A stretch of DNA of 33,156 nucleotides from Spirosoma spitsbergense DSM 19989 (GCF_000374085.1 NZ_KB893596.1:1-33156), one strand, 5' to 3'; positions 1 through 7,787 are shown, counted from the first letter of the stretch. Numbers and translations are program-made. The notes: generated by a model from the sequence alone, not told the origin.

Positions 1-156
1 TAGATGATAATAAATCAGAATTGTCATCACCTCACTAAGAGTGAGTTGACTGGGATGATTCTTCTTGTAAGCACCACAGTGGTGAAGAGCTTTAGCAATG
101 ATTGAGCGTTGTGCTTTGCAAAAGTCATCGACATCGCAGTAAATTTCGGTCAGCAT
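1..156 (-). mobile_element. IS982-family transposase, N-terminal fragment cut by the window edge
   Basis: Reading leftward from the ATG at 154-156, 52 codons stay open to the window edge. The product begins MLTEIYCDVDDFCKA and continues through a stretch containing LTLSEVMTILIYYH. This is the characteristic start of IS982-family DDE transposases, which cut and paste their element using a Mg-dependent RNase H-like core. The catalytic residues lie further downstream, outside the window, so integrity cannot be judged. The leader at 171-204 carries an imperfect hairpin, and the right terminus of the element probably lies between about 190 and 260. The gene points away from the lipoprotein at 364. 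Family assignment comes from recognising the N-terminal motif and is fairly secure; the boundary is not. Confidence 0.85.
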
Positions 157-170
157 GTGAGTTCGGGGCT

Positions 171-204
171 GGTTAGTTTTGTTTGGTTAGCACCCAAAAC
201 TACC
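171..204 (-). repeat. Imperfect hairpin in the IS982 leader
   Basis: GGTTAGTTTTG at 171-181 pairs with CAAAACTACC at 195-204 apart from one bulged base, leaving a 13-nt loop. It lies 15 nt upstream of the transposase start. Leader hairpins in insertion sequences often damp translation from transcripts entering from outside; that role is inferred here. An 11-nt core, TAGTTTTGGGT on the coding strand, recurs before the reading frame at the right edge of the window. Confidence 0.45.
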
Positions 205-363
205 AATTTCGGCTCATATGCCCTTTAAACGCCGGTTTTAAGAATTTCACAATCCCATAGTTCGCGTTAACATTAACTTAATAAGACTTATGAACCATTC
301 ATATGTGTCAACGTAGTAATTTGCCGAGCGAAACTTTTTAATACGTACAAACTCAACATCCGT

Positions 364-1035
364 ATGAAACAATTATTTATGCTGGCCCTGATAGGACTGG
401 CTGGAGTAACAGGGTGCTCCCAGAAAGAGTCTGTGCTAAACACGGTTGTGAGTCCGACAACGGACAAAGAAGCTGACATGCTCCGCGTGCAGTTCCAGGG
501 GAAGTATAAGATAGTAAGCTCCCTGAGCGATGTGGCTATTGATGTCAATCAGGACGGAGTAGCCTCGACCAATATGCTTCAGGAGATACCGGATTTAGCC
601 CTGGATAACCAGACCAAGTACAACGTCGAACTTCGTATTACTGACCCCTCCCTGTATAATCCGGCGTATACGCCTGCCAACTACCCCAAAACACCGGAGT
701 ACTTTTTTGTACAGTGGTGGCCAGAACAGTTCATTCGAACCGGACCGGGAAAAGTTTGGGATAATAACGAAAAGATTGCCTACAATCCGAATTACGTGGT
801 CGACTATGAGTTTCAGAGTACACTGCGTAAATTCTCGTTCTCCTCCGACCACAAACAGATTACGGTCATTCCGGATGATAATGGAAATCCGTTTCGCTGG
901 ATACGGCCCGAATCAGTGACCGTACAGGACAATGGTCAGTTAAAAACCGTTAACAAGCGCAGGGTATACACCAGCGCGGGCGTAACCGATGTAATAATCA
1001 CTACGGTATATGAGCGGTTTACGACGATTACGTAG
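364..1035 (+). CDS. Lipocalin-like (DUF5004-type) exported lipoprotein, hypothetical
   Basis: A 223-residue protein with a lipoprotein signal peptide: MKQLFMLALIGLAGVTGC, with the lipobox cysteine at residue 18 followed by S-Q-K. It should be lipidated and held in the outer or inner membrane facing the periplasm. The mature part begins with G-K-Y-K-I-V-S-S and has an Asp-rich DVNQDGVAST segment leading to an LQEIPDL stretch. That pattern resembles the small beta-rich lipocalin-like domains found in many Bacteroidota lipoproteins. The remainder is rich in aromatic and beta-prone residues (FFVQWWPEQF). I recognise no catalytic motif and assign no function. It stands alone, between the outward-facing IS982 element and a convergent gene ending only 25 bp away. 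The ATG fits because the signal peptide begins immediately. Confidence 0.8.
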   Translation: MKQLFMLALIGLAGVTGCSQKESVLNTVVSPTTDKEADMLRVQFQGKYKIVSSLSDVAIDVNQDGVASTNMLQEIPDLALDNQTKYNVELRITDPSLYNPAYTPANYPKTPEYFFVQWWPEQFIRTGPGKVWDNNEKIAYNPNYVVDYEFQSTLRKFSFSSDHKQITVIPDDNGNPFRWIRPESVTVQDNGQLKTVNKRRVYTSAGVTDVIITTVYERFTTIT

Positions 1036-1060
1036 CCAGTTAATCTCGTTCGTTCGTCTG

Positions 1061-2767
1061 TTAACCCGCCCGCAGCACTTTCTCCAGCCACTTCATGGTA
1101 ATCAGGTACGTTGGTTTGACGCCCAGCGTACCCAAACTGCCCGATGCCAGGGTGGCACCCGTGAGCATGGGGTTATCCGACGCGTAGTAGGCGTAGCGGA
1201 CTTTTACATCGGCGGGTACACTGTGACGGATTTGCAGGTGGGCCTGAATCGCTTTCTGGTAATGTGCTCCTTCCATTTCCAGGCCAATGGCTTTCCAGGA
1301 TGACTTGCAGAAGTAGCTCAGGATATCCCGGTTCTGCAAGGAGGTCCCCAGCACCGTAATCATCGCTCCTTCGAACACCGCCAGTCCGTGCCCCTCGAAA
1401 TCTTCCTTTCGGAAATCATTGTCCAGCGGATAGTTGTCGGCGGTGCCTTCAAAAATGTGTGATGTCGGAATCATCAGGTCGCCTTTGTCGCCGGTCAGAA
1501 TGCCCGCTTTGCCCATAATCGTGATGGAGGCCACCCTAAGTGGGAATGGTTCATCATTTATTTCGTAGGGTTTCAGCAGTTCGTCCATTGTTTCGAACGC
1601 CTGTTCGCCGAAGGCGTAGTCCATCACGAGTAGTAATGGCTGGGTGGCTCGAACATAGTCCGGGTCAGCCCTGAGTTCAGTCGACAAAGTCGTCATGTCG
1701 CACTGCGCCAGGTCGATTAGCTGCACCTGCAAACTGGTACCAGCGGTATCTTCCAGTACATGCATCCCATGTTCGACGGCGTAACTGACAACCCGCTTCC
1801 GAAGGTCGCGTTTGGCCGACATACTCAGAGTCATGGCCAGGTCGTACAGGTCATCCCAGGTGGTGGCATCAGCCAGAGCCGCCGGAGCATAGAGGCAGTT
1901 CATCACGCTGTGCGGATTGGCACTGATGATATGCAGCGGCCGGTCCTGCAACCCGTTTGCCCAGATGTAGGCCTTGATGCGCGTGGCCCAGCGTTCGCCG
2001 TACAGGTGCTGACCAACGCGTTCGCGGAGCATGGGCGTAAAATTGATTTCGCGGTCGAGGTTCTTTTCGCGTACCTCGCTGATGGACACGCTACCCAGGC
2101 TATGGACGATCTGAAACAGGCCATTATTGGTATTACCCGTTTCCTCAAAACGAAGGTAAGCCCGCTGCGTTTCTTCAAAGGTGCGGCCCAGAATCGAACT
2201 AAGGTAGGTCAGGGCGAGTTCGCGCTCATCGTCGGTAACGGTGCCCCCCGACCGGATGATGGTTTCGAGCTTCTCCCACTCCCTCGATTTGCTGCCCCGT
2301 TCCTGGAACGCGTTCCGCCGGATTTTGTCGGCTTCCATGAACATAAACGTCAGGTGAGTCAGGATGTCATAGATTTCGCTGCGGCCATTGGTCACTTCAA
2401 TCACCATCTGGTCCTGGTCGATGCGGTAGCAGTTGCGACGGCGTTTGGCGGGTACCAGCACCGGGAAATGGGCATGCTCGAAACCCTCGCGGGAAGCCAG
2501 CGTAACGACCCGGCAGGCTTCGATACCCTTCGGCAAGCGATCCATTACGTATACCAGTCCGTCCAGTTCTACGCGTTGCGGGTCGCCTACGAAGCCATAG
2601 ATTTCTGGTTGCAGCGTGAGCAGCGCCCGGCGAATCTCTTCGCCCGATACGCCCGATGGTTTGTAAAATCCCCGGTTAAACAAGTGGCGCATGGTAATGT
2701 AGAGCCGTTCGATGGCCGCGCGCGATTCCTGGGCGCGGGTAAGCGGAGGGGAAGACTGTTCGTTCAT
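1061..2767 (-). CDS. Two-domain protein (DUF6909-like) with nucleoside-phosphorylase-like C-terminal half
   Basis: A 568-residue soluble protein without signal peptide or membrane segment. I recall close relatives in Cytophagales annotated only as a domain of unknown function (DUF6909, from memory). The N-terminal half (about 1-300) is helical and charged, with no motif I can name. The C-terminal part has features of the PNP/UDP phosphorylase and MTA/SAH nucleosidase fold: a glycine-rich segment ITIMGKAGILTGDKGDLMIP, then GLEMEGAHY near residue 495 (compare the D/E-M-E motif that binds ribose), and YYASDNP near 527 (compare the catalytic Ser-Asp). I therefore infer an N-glycosidic-bond enzyme acting on a nucleoside or nucleotide, but substrate and activity are unknown. 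It is a single gene convergent with the lipoprotein. Its leader contains a 7-bp inverted repeat at 2812-2833. The long open frame on the opposite strand is a shadow caused by codon bias. Confidence 0.85.
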   Translation of the reverse strand: MNEQSSPPLTRAQESRAAIERLYITMRHLFNRGFYKPSGVSGEEIRRALLTLQPEIYGFVGDPQRVELDGLVYVMDRLPKGIEACRVVTLASREGFEHAHFPVLVPAKRRRNCYRIDQDQMVIEVTNGRSEIYDILTHLTFMFMEADKIRRNAFQERGSKSREWEKLETIIRSGGTVTDDERELALTYLSSILGRTFEETQRAYLRFEETGNTNNGLFQIVHSLGSVSISEVREKNLDREINFTPMLRERVGQHLYGERWATRIKAYIWANGLQDRPLHIISANPHSVMNCLYAPAALADATTWDDLYDLAMTLSMSAKRDLRKRVVSYAVEHGMHVLEDTAGTSLQVQLIDLAQCDMTTLSTELRADPDYVRATQPLLLVMDYAFGEQAFETMDELLKPYEINDEPFPLRVASITIMGKAGILTGDKGDLMIPTSHIFEGTADNYPLDNDFRKEDFEGHGLAVFEGAMITVLGTSLQNRDILSYFCKSSWKAIGLEMEGAHYQKAIQAHLQIRHSVPADVKVRYAYYASDNPMLTGATLASGSLGTLGVKPTYLITMKWLEKVLRAG

Positions 2768-2811
2768 GACTGTTATGCAGCGTATTGACCCGCAAGTTAC
2801 GCGGTCAACTC

Positions 2812-2833
2812 CGTACGGACGGTTAGCCGTACG
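2812..2833. repeat. Short inverted repeat in the leader of the phosphorylase-like gene
   Basis: CGTACGG at 2812-2818 pairs perfectly with CCGTACG at 2827-2833 across an 8-nt loop, about 45-65 bp upstream of the minus-strand start at 2767. It could be an operator or a 5'-UTR hairpin. No promoter of the TTG/TAnnTTTG type was found beside it, so its role is undetermined. Confidence 0.4.
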
Positions 2834-2985
2834 TGAAATTACTGTTTACCGGGGTACAACGTGTACTGCCGGAAATGGGGGATGAGACAGGGAAGACTGT
2901 TGCGCTAACCTAAAATTAGCGGCCTGTTGGTGCCGAAAGCAGGACGACGAGTGCGGTTTCGGTGATTTTACGGTACTTTTGGCGC

Positions 2986-3930
2986 ATGAAAATCCCACTT
3001 CGGGCGGTTGTCCTCCTTGTATTAACCGGGTTGCTACTGAGTCAGTCCGTGCGGGCGCAACCGATGCCCGGTATACCCACTAGCCCCGACCCGACGGGTA
3101 TTAACAAAGGTCGCTTTATTGGCGTGGTAGTGAGTACGGCGGCATTTTATACGATTACGCTGCTCTTGCTCAAGAAGCAATGGTACAAGAAACGGGTGCC
3201 CTTTCACACCTTCAACGATAACCGGGAGTGGCTCCAGATGGACAAAGTGGGTCACGTGGCTACGGCTTATTGTATGAGTCGGGGTGGGTATGAACTCATG
3301 CGCTGGAGTGGTGTTGACGAACGCGCCAGTATCCTGACGGGTGGTTTGCTGGCCCTGCTGTTTCAGACGACGCTGGAAGTGTATGACGGCCATGCTGACG
3401 GGTGGGGGTTTTCGAAAGGTGATATGCTGGCCAATGTTGCCGGTACGGCTCTCTTTGTGGGGCAGCAATACGGCACCGGACAGCAGGTGGTAAGCATGAA
3501 ATATGGGTTCCGGAAAACGATTTTTCCGCCCTACCGCCCAAACTTACTGGGTAAAACCACCGGACAGCAGATGCTTAAAGACTACAACGGGCAGCAGTAC
3601 TGGCTATCGGTCAACCTGGCATCGGTACTGCCGGTAGGGGAGCGTTTTCCGCGCTGGCTGAATCTGGATGTAGGGTACAGTGGCAGCGGCATGATTGGTG
3701 GCCATGATAATCCGGTGGTGTTCGATGCGGATGGAAAGGAGGTGAAGTTTACGCGCTACCGGCAGTTTTTTATCTCGCCCGATGCCGATTTATCCCGCAT
3801 CGGTACGTTTTCTCCTTCGTTACAGCGATTCATTGGGACAGTTCAGTTTTTCAAGATTCCGGCACCGTCACTGGAGTTCAGTCGGGTAAAAGGCCTTCGG
3901 TTTCACCCGCTTATTCTCCCCAAAGAGTAA
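2986..3930 (+). CDS. DUF2279 (YfiM-like) envelope protein
   Basis: A 314-residue protein. I chose the ATG at 2986 over the in-frame GTG at 2962 because the signal peptide (MKIPLRAVVLLVLTGLLLSQ, cleavage after ..VRAQ) starts there. A hydrophobic segment follows near residues 43-60. The core has the DUF2279 pattern: DKVGHVATAY, then a hydrophobic stretch ending E-V-Y-D-G, then GFSKGDMLANVAGT. These conserved Asp, His, Glu and Gly residues are hallmarks of this predicted periplasmic/lipoprotein family related to E. coli YfiM, whose function is unknown. The C-terminal 150 residues are beta-rich and could form a small domain facing the outer membrane. A TACTTTTG at 2974-2981 matches a -7 element but lies so close to the ATG that the mRNA would be nearly leaderless, and no TTG sits at -33. 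The gene converges on the barrel protein at 3982. Confidence 0.82.
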   Translation: MKIPLRAVVLLVLTGLLLSQSVRAQPMPGIPTSPDPTGINKGRFIGVVVSTAAFYTITLLLLKKQWYKKRVPFHTFNDNREWLQMDKVGHVATAYCMSRGGYELMRWSGVDERASILTGGLLALLFQTTLEVYDGHADGWGFSKGDMLANVAGTALFVGQQYGTGQQVVSMKYGFRKTIFPPYRPNLLGKTTGQQMLKDYNGQQYWLSVNLASVLPVGERFPRWLNLDVGYSGSGMIGGHDNPVVFDADGKEVKFTRYRQFFISPDADLSRIGTFSPSLQRFIGTVQFFKIPAPSLEFSRVKGLRFHPLILPKE

Positions 3931-3944
3931 CGCAGTAAGGAGTG

Positions 3945-3962
3945 TAGCCGCGCATCGCGGTA
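3945..3962. repeat. REP-like palindrome between convergent genes
   Basis: The sequence around 3945-3962 folds as TAgCCGCG / CGCGGTA with a three-base loop. It lies between the convergent stops at 3930 and 3982. It lacks a T-tract, so it is either a REP-like dispersed palindrome or a weak bidirectional terminator. Confidence 0.35.
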
Positions 3963-3981
3963 TGGTTCTAGCCTATGGCTG

Positions 3982-4578
3982 TCATTCGTACCGCCCTCCA
4001 CCAATATCCAGCCCCAGTTTAAGGCTAAAATAAGCGTTTGAACTCTCGTAGTTCAGATTAGCCCCTGACTGACCAACCACGATTCCCCTGGTTTTGGGCA
4101 CCAGATTATACTCGGCTCCCAGCACAAAGTGGCGCGCTTTGAAACCAGCCCGCACCATAGCACCAAATTTGGTACCACCGGATATCCCACCATTTACAGA
4201 ACCCCCATTGTCTGAAAGATTGACACTAAGAATGCTGAACACCCCAGCCCCAGCCCCAATAAAAGGCCGGAAATCAGTATCCGACAGCAGGTAGTTTCCG
4301 GTAATCAGGTAAGAGCTTGCCCCTTTTAGGGTTGTTTCACCCTGCTCATTATTCAGCGTATAGGCTTTAATAATCAGGCCCAGTTCGTACCGTAGTCCCA
4401 GGTCAATCCGGTCACTAAGTCCGTACTTAGGCTCCACCGACAACAGCAGCCCGCCCGATGCCCCCCGGCCGATGGGGAGCGCGTAGCCGCCAGACAGGTT
4501 TACCTTGAACGCCTTGAACTCCTGAGCGGTAGCCGTCATAGTCGTGAGCGTAAACAGAAGCAGAAAAAAACGGTTCAT
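3982..4578 (-). CDS. Small outer-membrane beta-barrel protein
   Basis: A 198-residue protein with a signal peptide (MNRFFLLLFTLTTMTATAQ, cleavage after TAQ). The mature part alternates glycine-rich turns with amphipathic strands (VNLSGGYALPIG, RYELGLIIKAY, FRPFIGAGAGVFSI, FGAMVRAGFKARHFVLGAEYNLV) and ends in strands rather than a large soluble domain. This is the architecture of the eight-stranded OmpX/OmpW-like barrels common in Bacteroidota. The ligand is unknown and the family includes many uncharacterised members. Transcription probably starts from the well-formed promoter at 4617-4646, giving a leader of about 33 nt. The gene lies divergently from the small gene at 4748. Confidence 0.82.
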   Translation of the reverse strand: MNRFFLLLFTLTTMTATAQEFKAFKVNLSGGYALPIGRGASGGLLLSVEPKYGLSDRIDLGLRYELGLIIKAYTLNNEQGETTLKGASSYLITGNYLLSDTDFRPFIGAGAGVFSILSVNLSDNGGSVNGGISGGTKFGAMVRAGFKARHFVLGAEYNLVPKTRGIVVGQSGANLNYESSNAYFSLKLGLDIGGGRYE

Positions 4579-4616
4579 AAGCGTAGTGAGCAGGACTTAC
4601 TGTAGTAGTCGTTCTG

Positions 4617-4646
4617 CAAACATACGGTTGTATTGGCTGATTACAA
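4617..4646 (-). promoter_or_regulatory. Bacteroidota-type promoter of the barrel gene
   Basis: On the minus strand TTG (4644-4646) is followed after 19 nt by TATGTTTG (4617-4624), a perfect match to the TTG-N19/20-TAnnTTTG consensus used by the primary sigma factor of Bacteroidota. The spacing to the ATG at 4578 allows a leader of about 33 nt. Confidence 0.8.
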
Positions 4647-4671
4647 CAGTCGGCCGCCGGGTGCTTTTGGT

Positions 4672-4679
4672 TACCTTTG
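4672..4679 (+). promoter_or_regulatory. Possible -7 element for the 4748-5397 gene pair
   Basis: TACCTTTG matches the TAnnTTTG -7 box but has no TTG 19-20 nt upstream. It faces away from the barrel promoter, so this gap may hold divergent promoters. The start of the small gene lies about 70 nt downstream. Confidence 0.45.
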
Positions 4680-4747
4680 CTCCGTACATACCCCCGGACA
4701 GATCGCTTTGATCAGCCGATTCTGCCGGGAGAGAGCCAGGCTACCTT

Positions 4748-4924
4748 ATGACATTTGACGACTACTTAGCCCAGAAAAAAATTGATGCCGACAGGTTTCA
4801 GCAGGCAGAACCCGAACGATTCAGTGAGTGGCAACGCGAATTTGCCCAGATGCATCCCGAAAGCTTTACCGTTCAAAAGAAATTTCTTTTGAATGATACC
4901 CGAAGGAAGTACCTTGTTCGTTAA
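4748..4924 (+). CDS. Conserved 58-residue hypothetical protein
   Basis: An open frame from ATG (4748) to TAA (4922-4924) encodes a 58-residue protein beginning MTFDDYLAQKKIDADRF and ending in KYLVR. It is strongly charged and probably helical, with W and F spaced like a small helical bundle (SEWQREFAQMHPESF) and a basic C-terminus. I recall similar stand-alone small proteins in Cytophagales, always of unknown function. It has no signal peptide, membrane segment or cysteine. The helix-hairpin-helix gene follows 65 bp downstream on the same strand, so the two may be co-transcribed. The basic tail and the HhH neighbour would be compatible with a nucleic-acid context, but that is a guess. A minus-strand frame here is a shadow. 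Confidence 0.72.
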   Translation: MTFDDYLAQKKIDADRFQQAEPERFSEWQREFAQMHPESFTVQKKFLLNDTRRKYLVR

Positions 4925-4989
4925 CGTGTATATGTTTAAAAGCTTGAAGGTCGGGCTTTGTCTTATCCAACCCATCATTTTATTTTTAT

Positions 4990-5397
4990 ATGAGCCTTAC
5001 ATTAGGAGAACTACGGGGCATAACCGATGCCGTACAGAATGCCCTGAAGGCTCAGGGCATCAGTGATAGTGATTCGCTGCTCGAAGCGACTAAAACCCCT
5101 AAAGACCGTAAAGAACTGGCTGCCAGTTCCGGCGTTGATGGCGCTGTTATCCTGGAATTGGCTAACCGGGCCGATCTAGCCCGCATAAAGGGAATTGGCC
5201 GGGTATACAGCGATCTGATGGAAGAAGCAGGCGTTGATACCGTGAAGGAACTGGCGCAGCGATCCGCTAAAAACCTGCATGCCAAACTGATTGAAATTAA
5301 CAGCGTCCGGCAGTTTACCCAGCGACCACCCTCCGTAGAGCAGATTGGTGATTTTGTGGAACAGGCAAAGCTCCTGCCCAGAATGCTGGAATACTAA
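4990..5397 (+). CDS. DUF4332-like helix-hairpin-helix protein
   Basis: A 135-residue soluble protein built of helix-hairpin-helix units. The key segment ADLARIKGIGRVYSDLMEEAGVDTVKELAQRSAKNLHAKL (about residues 58-98) has the I-x-G-I-G hairpin and the G-V-x-T-V-x-E-L-A pattern of the DUF4332 family, related to the HhH tandem modules of DNA-binding proteins. A second, weaker unit lies in the first 50 residues. The family is usually taken to bind nucleic acids or proteins, and no enzymatic residues are visible. The gene ends at a strong bidirectional terminator (5412-5443) shared with the convergent cdaA. It is probably transcribed with the 58-residue gene upstream. Confidence 0.85.
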   Translation: MSLTLGELRGITDAVQNALKAQGISDSDSLLEATKTPKDRKELAASSGVDGAVILELANRADLARIKGIGRVYSDLMEEAGVDTVKELAQRSAKNLHAKLIEINSVRQFTQRPPSVEQIGDFVEQAKLLPRMLEY

Positions 5398-5411
5398 GAA
5401 ACCGTTTCTAC

Positions 5412-5443
5412 AAAAAAGGGGGTGATCGATCACTCCCTTTTTT
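5412..5443. terminator. Bidirectional intrinsic terminator
   Basis: An almost perfect palindrome: AAAAAAGGG with GTGATC on the left pairs with GATCAC and CCCTTTTTT on the right, with one mismatched pair. The A-tract on one side and T-tract on the other allow termination of both the HhH gene (plus) and cdaA (minus), whose stops face each other. Confidence 0.9.
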
Positions 5444-5483
5444 ATGGCAGGACCTGCGTAAGTCGTTTACTGAATACACCTGA

Positions 5484-6287
5484 TCACTTGGCGGATTTTC
5501 GTAAATAGCTTTCCAGTCGATTTTCCAGTTCAGCCTGACTCAGGTTGATAAACAAGTCGCCGTTGATGGCCAGGGACAACCGGCCGCTTTCTTCCGAAAC
5601 CGCAATAACGGCTGCGTCCGTTGCTTCACTCATCCCCAGTGCCGCCCGGTGGCGAAACCCCAGCGAAGGTGGCAACTCATCATCATCCGATACGGGCAAA
5701 ATGCAGCGGGCCGCCCGCAAACGACCTTCGCTGATGATAACAGCCCCGTCGTGCAGGGGACTGTACTGACTGAAAATAGCCAGCAATAGCGGTTTGGATA
5801 CATCGGCATCGATTATCTCGCCCGATTCGGCAAACTTTTCCAGGTCATCGTTTTTCTGAAGCACCAGCAGCCCCCCCGAAAATTCACCGCTCAACGCTTT
5901 GCAGGTTTCCATAATGGGTTTCAGCGGGGTATTTGCATCGGTTCTATTGACATCACGGAACAGCCACTGCCGTAGCAGACGACTATTGGTGAGGTTCGTC
6001 GACTTGCCAATGAGCAACAAAAAACGCCGGATTTCATGCTGAAAGATGATAATCAGGGCCAATGCGCCAACGCTGATGAAATACTCCAGGAGAGTAGTCA
6101 TCAGATTAAGACCCAGGGCTTTAACCAATAGATAGGCCAGATAAACCAGCAGGTACCCGATAAATACCCGACTGGCAACACTGCCCCGAACGAGGTTATA
6201 GATTTGGTAGATAAGCAGGGCTACCAACCCAATATCGAACAGGTCGAGCCAGCCGATGTCTAAAAATCCCAGGCGAAAAGCCAGCAT
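5484..6287 (-). CDS. cdaA: Diadenylate cyclase CdaA (c-di-AMP synthase)
   Basis: A 267-residue membrane-anchored enzyme that condenses two ATP molecules into cyclic di-AMP. Three hydrophobic helices occupy about residues 12-85 (LVALLIYQIYNLV, FIGYLLVYLAYLLV, LEYFISVGALALIIIF), followed by a short linker and the DAC domain. The two signature motifs are present: DGA in SPLHDGAVII near residue 181 and RHRAA in GFRHRAALG near residue 212. Length and topology are standard for CdaA/DacA. In Bacteroidota c-di-AMP is linked to envelope and potassium homeostasis, though nothing here shows the targets. It is convergent with the HhH gene, and the rnz gene lies 114 bp upstream on the same strand. No TAnnTTTG promoter was found directly upstream. 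Confidence 0.95.
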   Translation of the reverse strand: MLAFRLGFLDIGWLDLFDIGLVALLIYQIYNLVRGSVASRVFIGYLLVYLAYLLVKALGLNLMTTLLEYFISVGALALIIIFQHEIRRFLLLIGKSTNLTNSRLLRQWLFRDVNRTDANTPLKPIMETCKALSGEFSGGLLVLQKNDDLEKFAESGEIIDADVSKPLLLAIFSQYSPLHDGAVIISEGRLRAARCILPVSDDDELPPSLGFRHRAALGMSEATDAAVIAVSEESGRLSLAINGDLFINLSQAELENRLESYLRKSAK

Positions 6288-6401
6288 GTACTAAGTAAAG
6301 AAAGTTTCCGGGTTAAATATAAACAGAATCATCCGATGCCGTTACTTTCTGCCTCGAAAGGAGCGATAGCTGCGTATTCCACCGATCAAACCAGCCAGGG
6401 C

Positions 6402-7352
6402 TCAGATATCAATCGTTTGCCCTTCCGTGGCCAGATACGTTTCCGGGAAAACAGCTCGGGCCTCGCTTAGAAATGGCTCGAACTCTTTATATCGGGACGA
6501 AAAATGCCCGATCAGCAACTGACCGACACCCGCTTTTTCGGCAATCGTAGCCGCCTGACGAGCGGTAGAGTGAAAAACTTCAGCCGCTCGTGCCTGATTA
6601 TCTTCCAGAAAGGTGGCCTCATGATACAGTACATCAACACTCTGTAGCTGTGGTATTATCGCATCGGAATACCGGGTATCGGAGCAATACGCGTAGGAGC
6701 GGGGAGGGGGTGCCGGTTCTGTATAGTCAGCAACGGCGTAGCGAACAGACCCGTCCGCATCCAGAATATCCTCCCCTTCTTTTAGCTGTTTGAGGTAGGC
6801 TACCGGAATATCGGCGGGCAACTTATCCCGCAGCAGGTGGGGCTTGCCCGGTTTTTCCCGAAAGAGGTAGCCCGTACAGTCAACCCGGTGCTCAAGGGGG
6901 ATGGACTGCACGCTCATGAGCGGATGATCGAGTAAAAATACCGTCTTGTCGGGGTCAACAGCCTGAAAATGTAGCTTATAGCCCAGTCGGGAGTTCGATA
7001 CACGAAAAATAGTGGTCAGGACCTCGTCCAGACCACGCGGCCCGAACAGGTACAAATCTTCCGTCCGCCCGGCCATGTTCAGCGTCGACAGCAGGGGAGC
7101 CAGACCAAAGTAATGGTCGCCGTGCAGGTGACTGATAAAAATATACCGTAATCGGCCGGGCCGGATGCGTTGCTCAATCAACCGGAACTGAGTACCCTCA
7201 CCGCAATCGATCAGTACATAATCGTTGCCGATGGTTACCAGCTGAGCGGTCTGGTGAAGCCGGAGTGTGGGCGTAGACGAACCCGCTCCCAGAATGGTCA
7301 GGGTGAAGGGCGAACGCTTCGGATGCGGATGGTCTGATTTAGCTATACTCAC
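6402..7352 (-). CDS. rnz: Ribonuclease Z
   Basis: A 316-residue metallo-beta-lactamase-fold endonuclease that cleaves the 3' trailer from tRNA precursors. After a short basic leader, the domain starts FTLTILGAGSSTPT and contains the zinc motif HLHGDH at about residues 73-78. Further ligands are seen as H in EHRVDC, D in YCSDTRY and H in LIGHFSSRYK. The P-x-R-x-x-x arm (AEVFHSTARQAATIAEKAG) is also recognisable. Length is normal for the short RNase Z form. It starts 27 bp after the stop of the STAS-domain gene and is probably co-transcribed with it. Start uncertainty is small: another start after the basic leader would drop about 15 residues. Confidence 0.95.
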   Translation of the reverse strand: MSIAKSDHPHPKRSPFTLTILGAGSSTPTLRLHQTAQLVTIGNDYVLIDCGEGTQFRLIEQRIRPGRLRYIFISHLHGDHYFGLAPLLSTLNMAGRTEDLYLFGPRGLDEVLTTIFRVSNSRLGYKLHFQAVDPDKTVFLLDHPLMSVQSIPLEHRVDCTGYLFREKPGKPHLLRDKLPADIPVAYLKQLKEGEDILDADGSVRYAVADYTEPAPPPRSYAYCSDTRYSDAIIPQLQSVDVLYHEATFLEDNQARAAEVFHSTARQAATIAEKAGVGQLLIGHFSSRYKEFEPFLSEARAVFPETYLATEGQTIDI

Positions 7353-7379
7353 AGATGCTGGTCGGGATGGCTGGTCAGG

Positions 7380-7787
7380 TTAATTTTCGACACTGCCCCC
7401 AAGATCATATTCGTCATCTTCTTCGCTGCGGAAGTCATTTTCCAGTTCATTCATGAACACAGCATCGATGGCTTCCTCTACGGTGGGCATAATGGTCAGT
7501 TCGCTCAGATTGGATTTGTCCAGGAACTCAATCAGGTCGTCGTTTTTGGTCACTGCAATGAACAGGCCATTCTCGTTGGTACACTGTCGGCTTGTTTTAC
7601 GCAGGGTAGTTACTCCTCCCTGATCCACGGATTGAACCGGGTCCATATCAATAATGATATTACTATACCCTTCCCGAAACAAAACGCGGCTAACCGTCTC
7701 AAATTCAATAGGAACTTCGTCCGAAAAGGCACTTTCTGTTAAGCGAAGCAGGGCAAACTGTTCGTTTTTTTCGATTGTGTAATTCAT
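7380..7787 (-). CDS. STAS-domain protein (anti-sigma factor antagonist-like)
   Basis: A 135-residue cytosolic protein with a STAS-like fold over residues 1-110: an N-terminal beta strand (MNYTIEKNEQFALLRLTESA), the central strand NIIIDMDPVQSVDQGGVTTL, and FIAVTKNDDLIEFLDKSNLSELTIMPTVEEAI, which matches the last strand-helix of SpoIIAA-type proteins. The phospho-acceptor position in the D-x-S-x-G motif reads S-V-D-Q-G-G, so whether it is phosphorylated is uncertain. The C-terminal 25 residues are extremely acidic (FRSEEDDEYDLGG). It lies upstream of rnz with a 27-bp gap, so it may be co-expressed with the tRNA-processing enzyme. No partner kinase or anti-sigma factor is nearby. Confidence 0.85.
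   Translation of the reverse strand: MNYTIEKNEQFALLRLTESAFSDEVPIEFETVSRVLFREGYSNIIIDMDPVQSVDQGGVTTLRKTSRQCTNENGLFIAVTKNDDLIEFLDKSNLSELTIMPTVEEAIDAVFMNELENDFRSEEDDEYDLGGSVEN

Noticed and set aside
1760..2788. A 342-codon plus-strand open frame opposite the phosphorylase-like gene
   Set aside because: It is fully antisense to a clear protein, has low-complexity His/Gln/Val composition without motifs, and arises from the codon bias of the real gene.
2962..2985. Upstream GTG start for the DUF2279 gene
   Set aside because: The eight extra residues precede a textbook signal peptide that starts at the ATG 2986.
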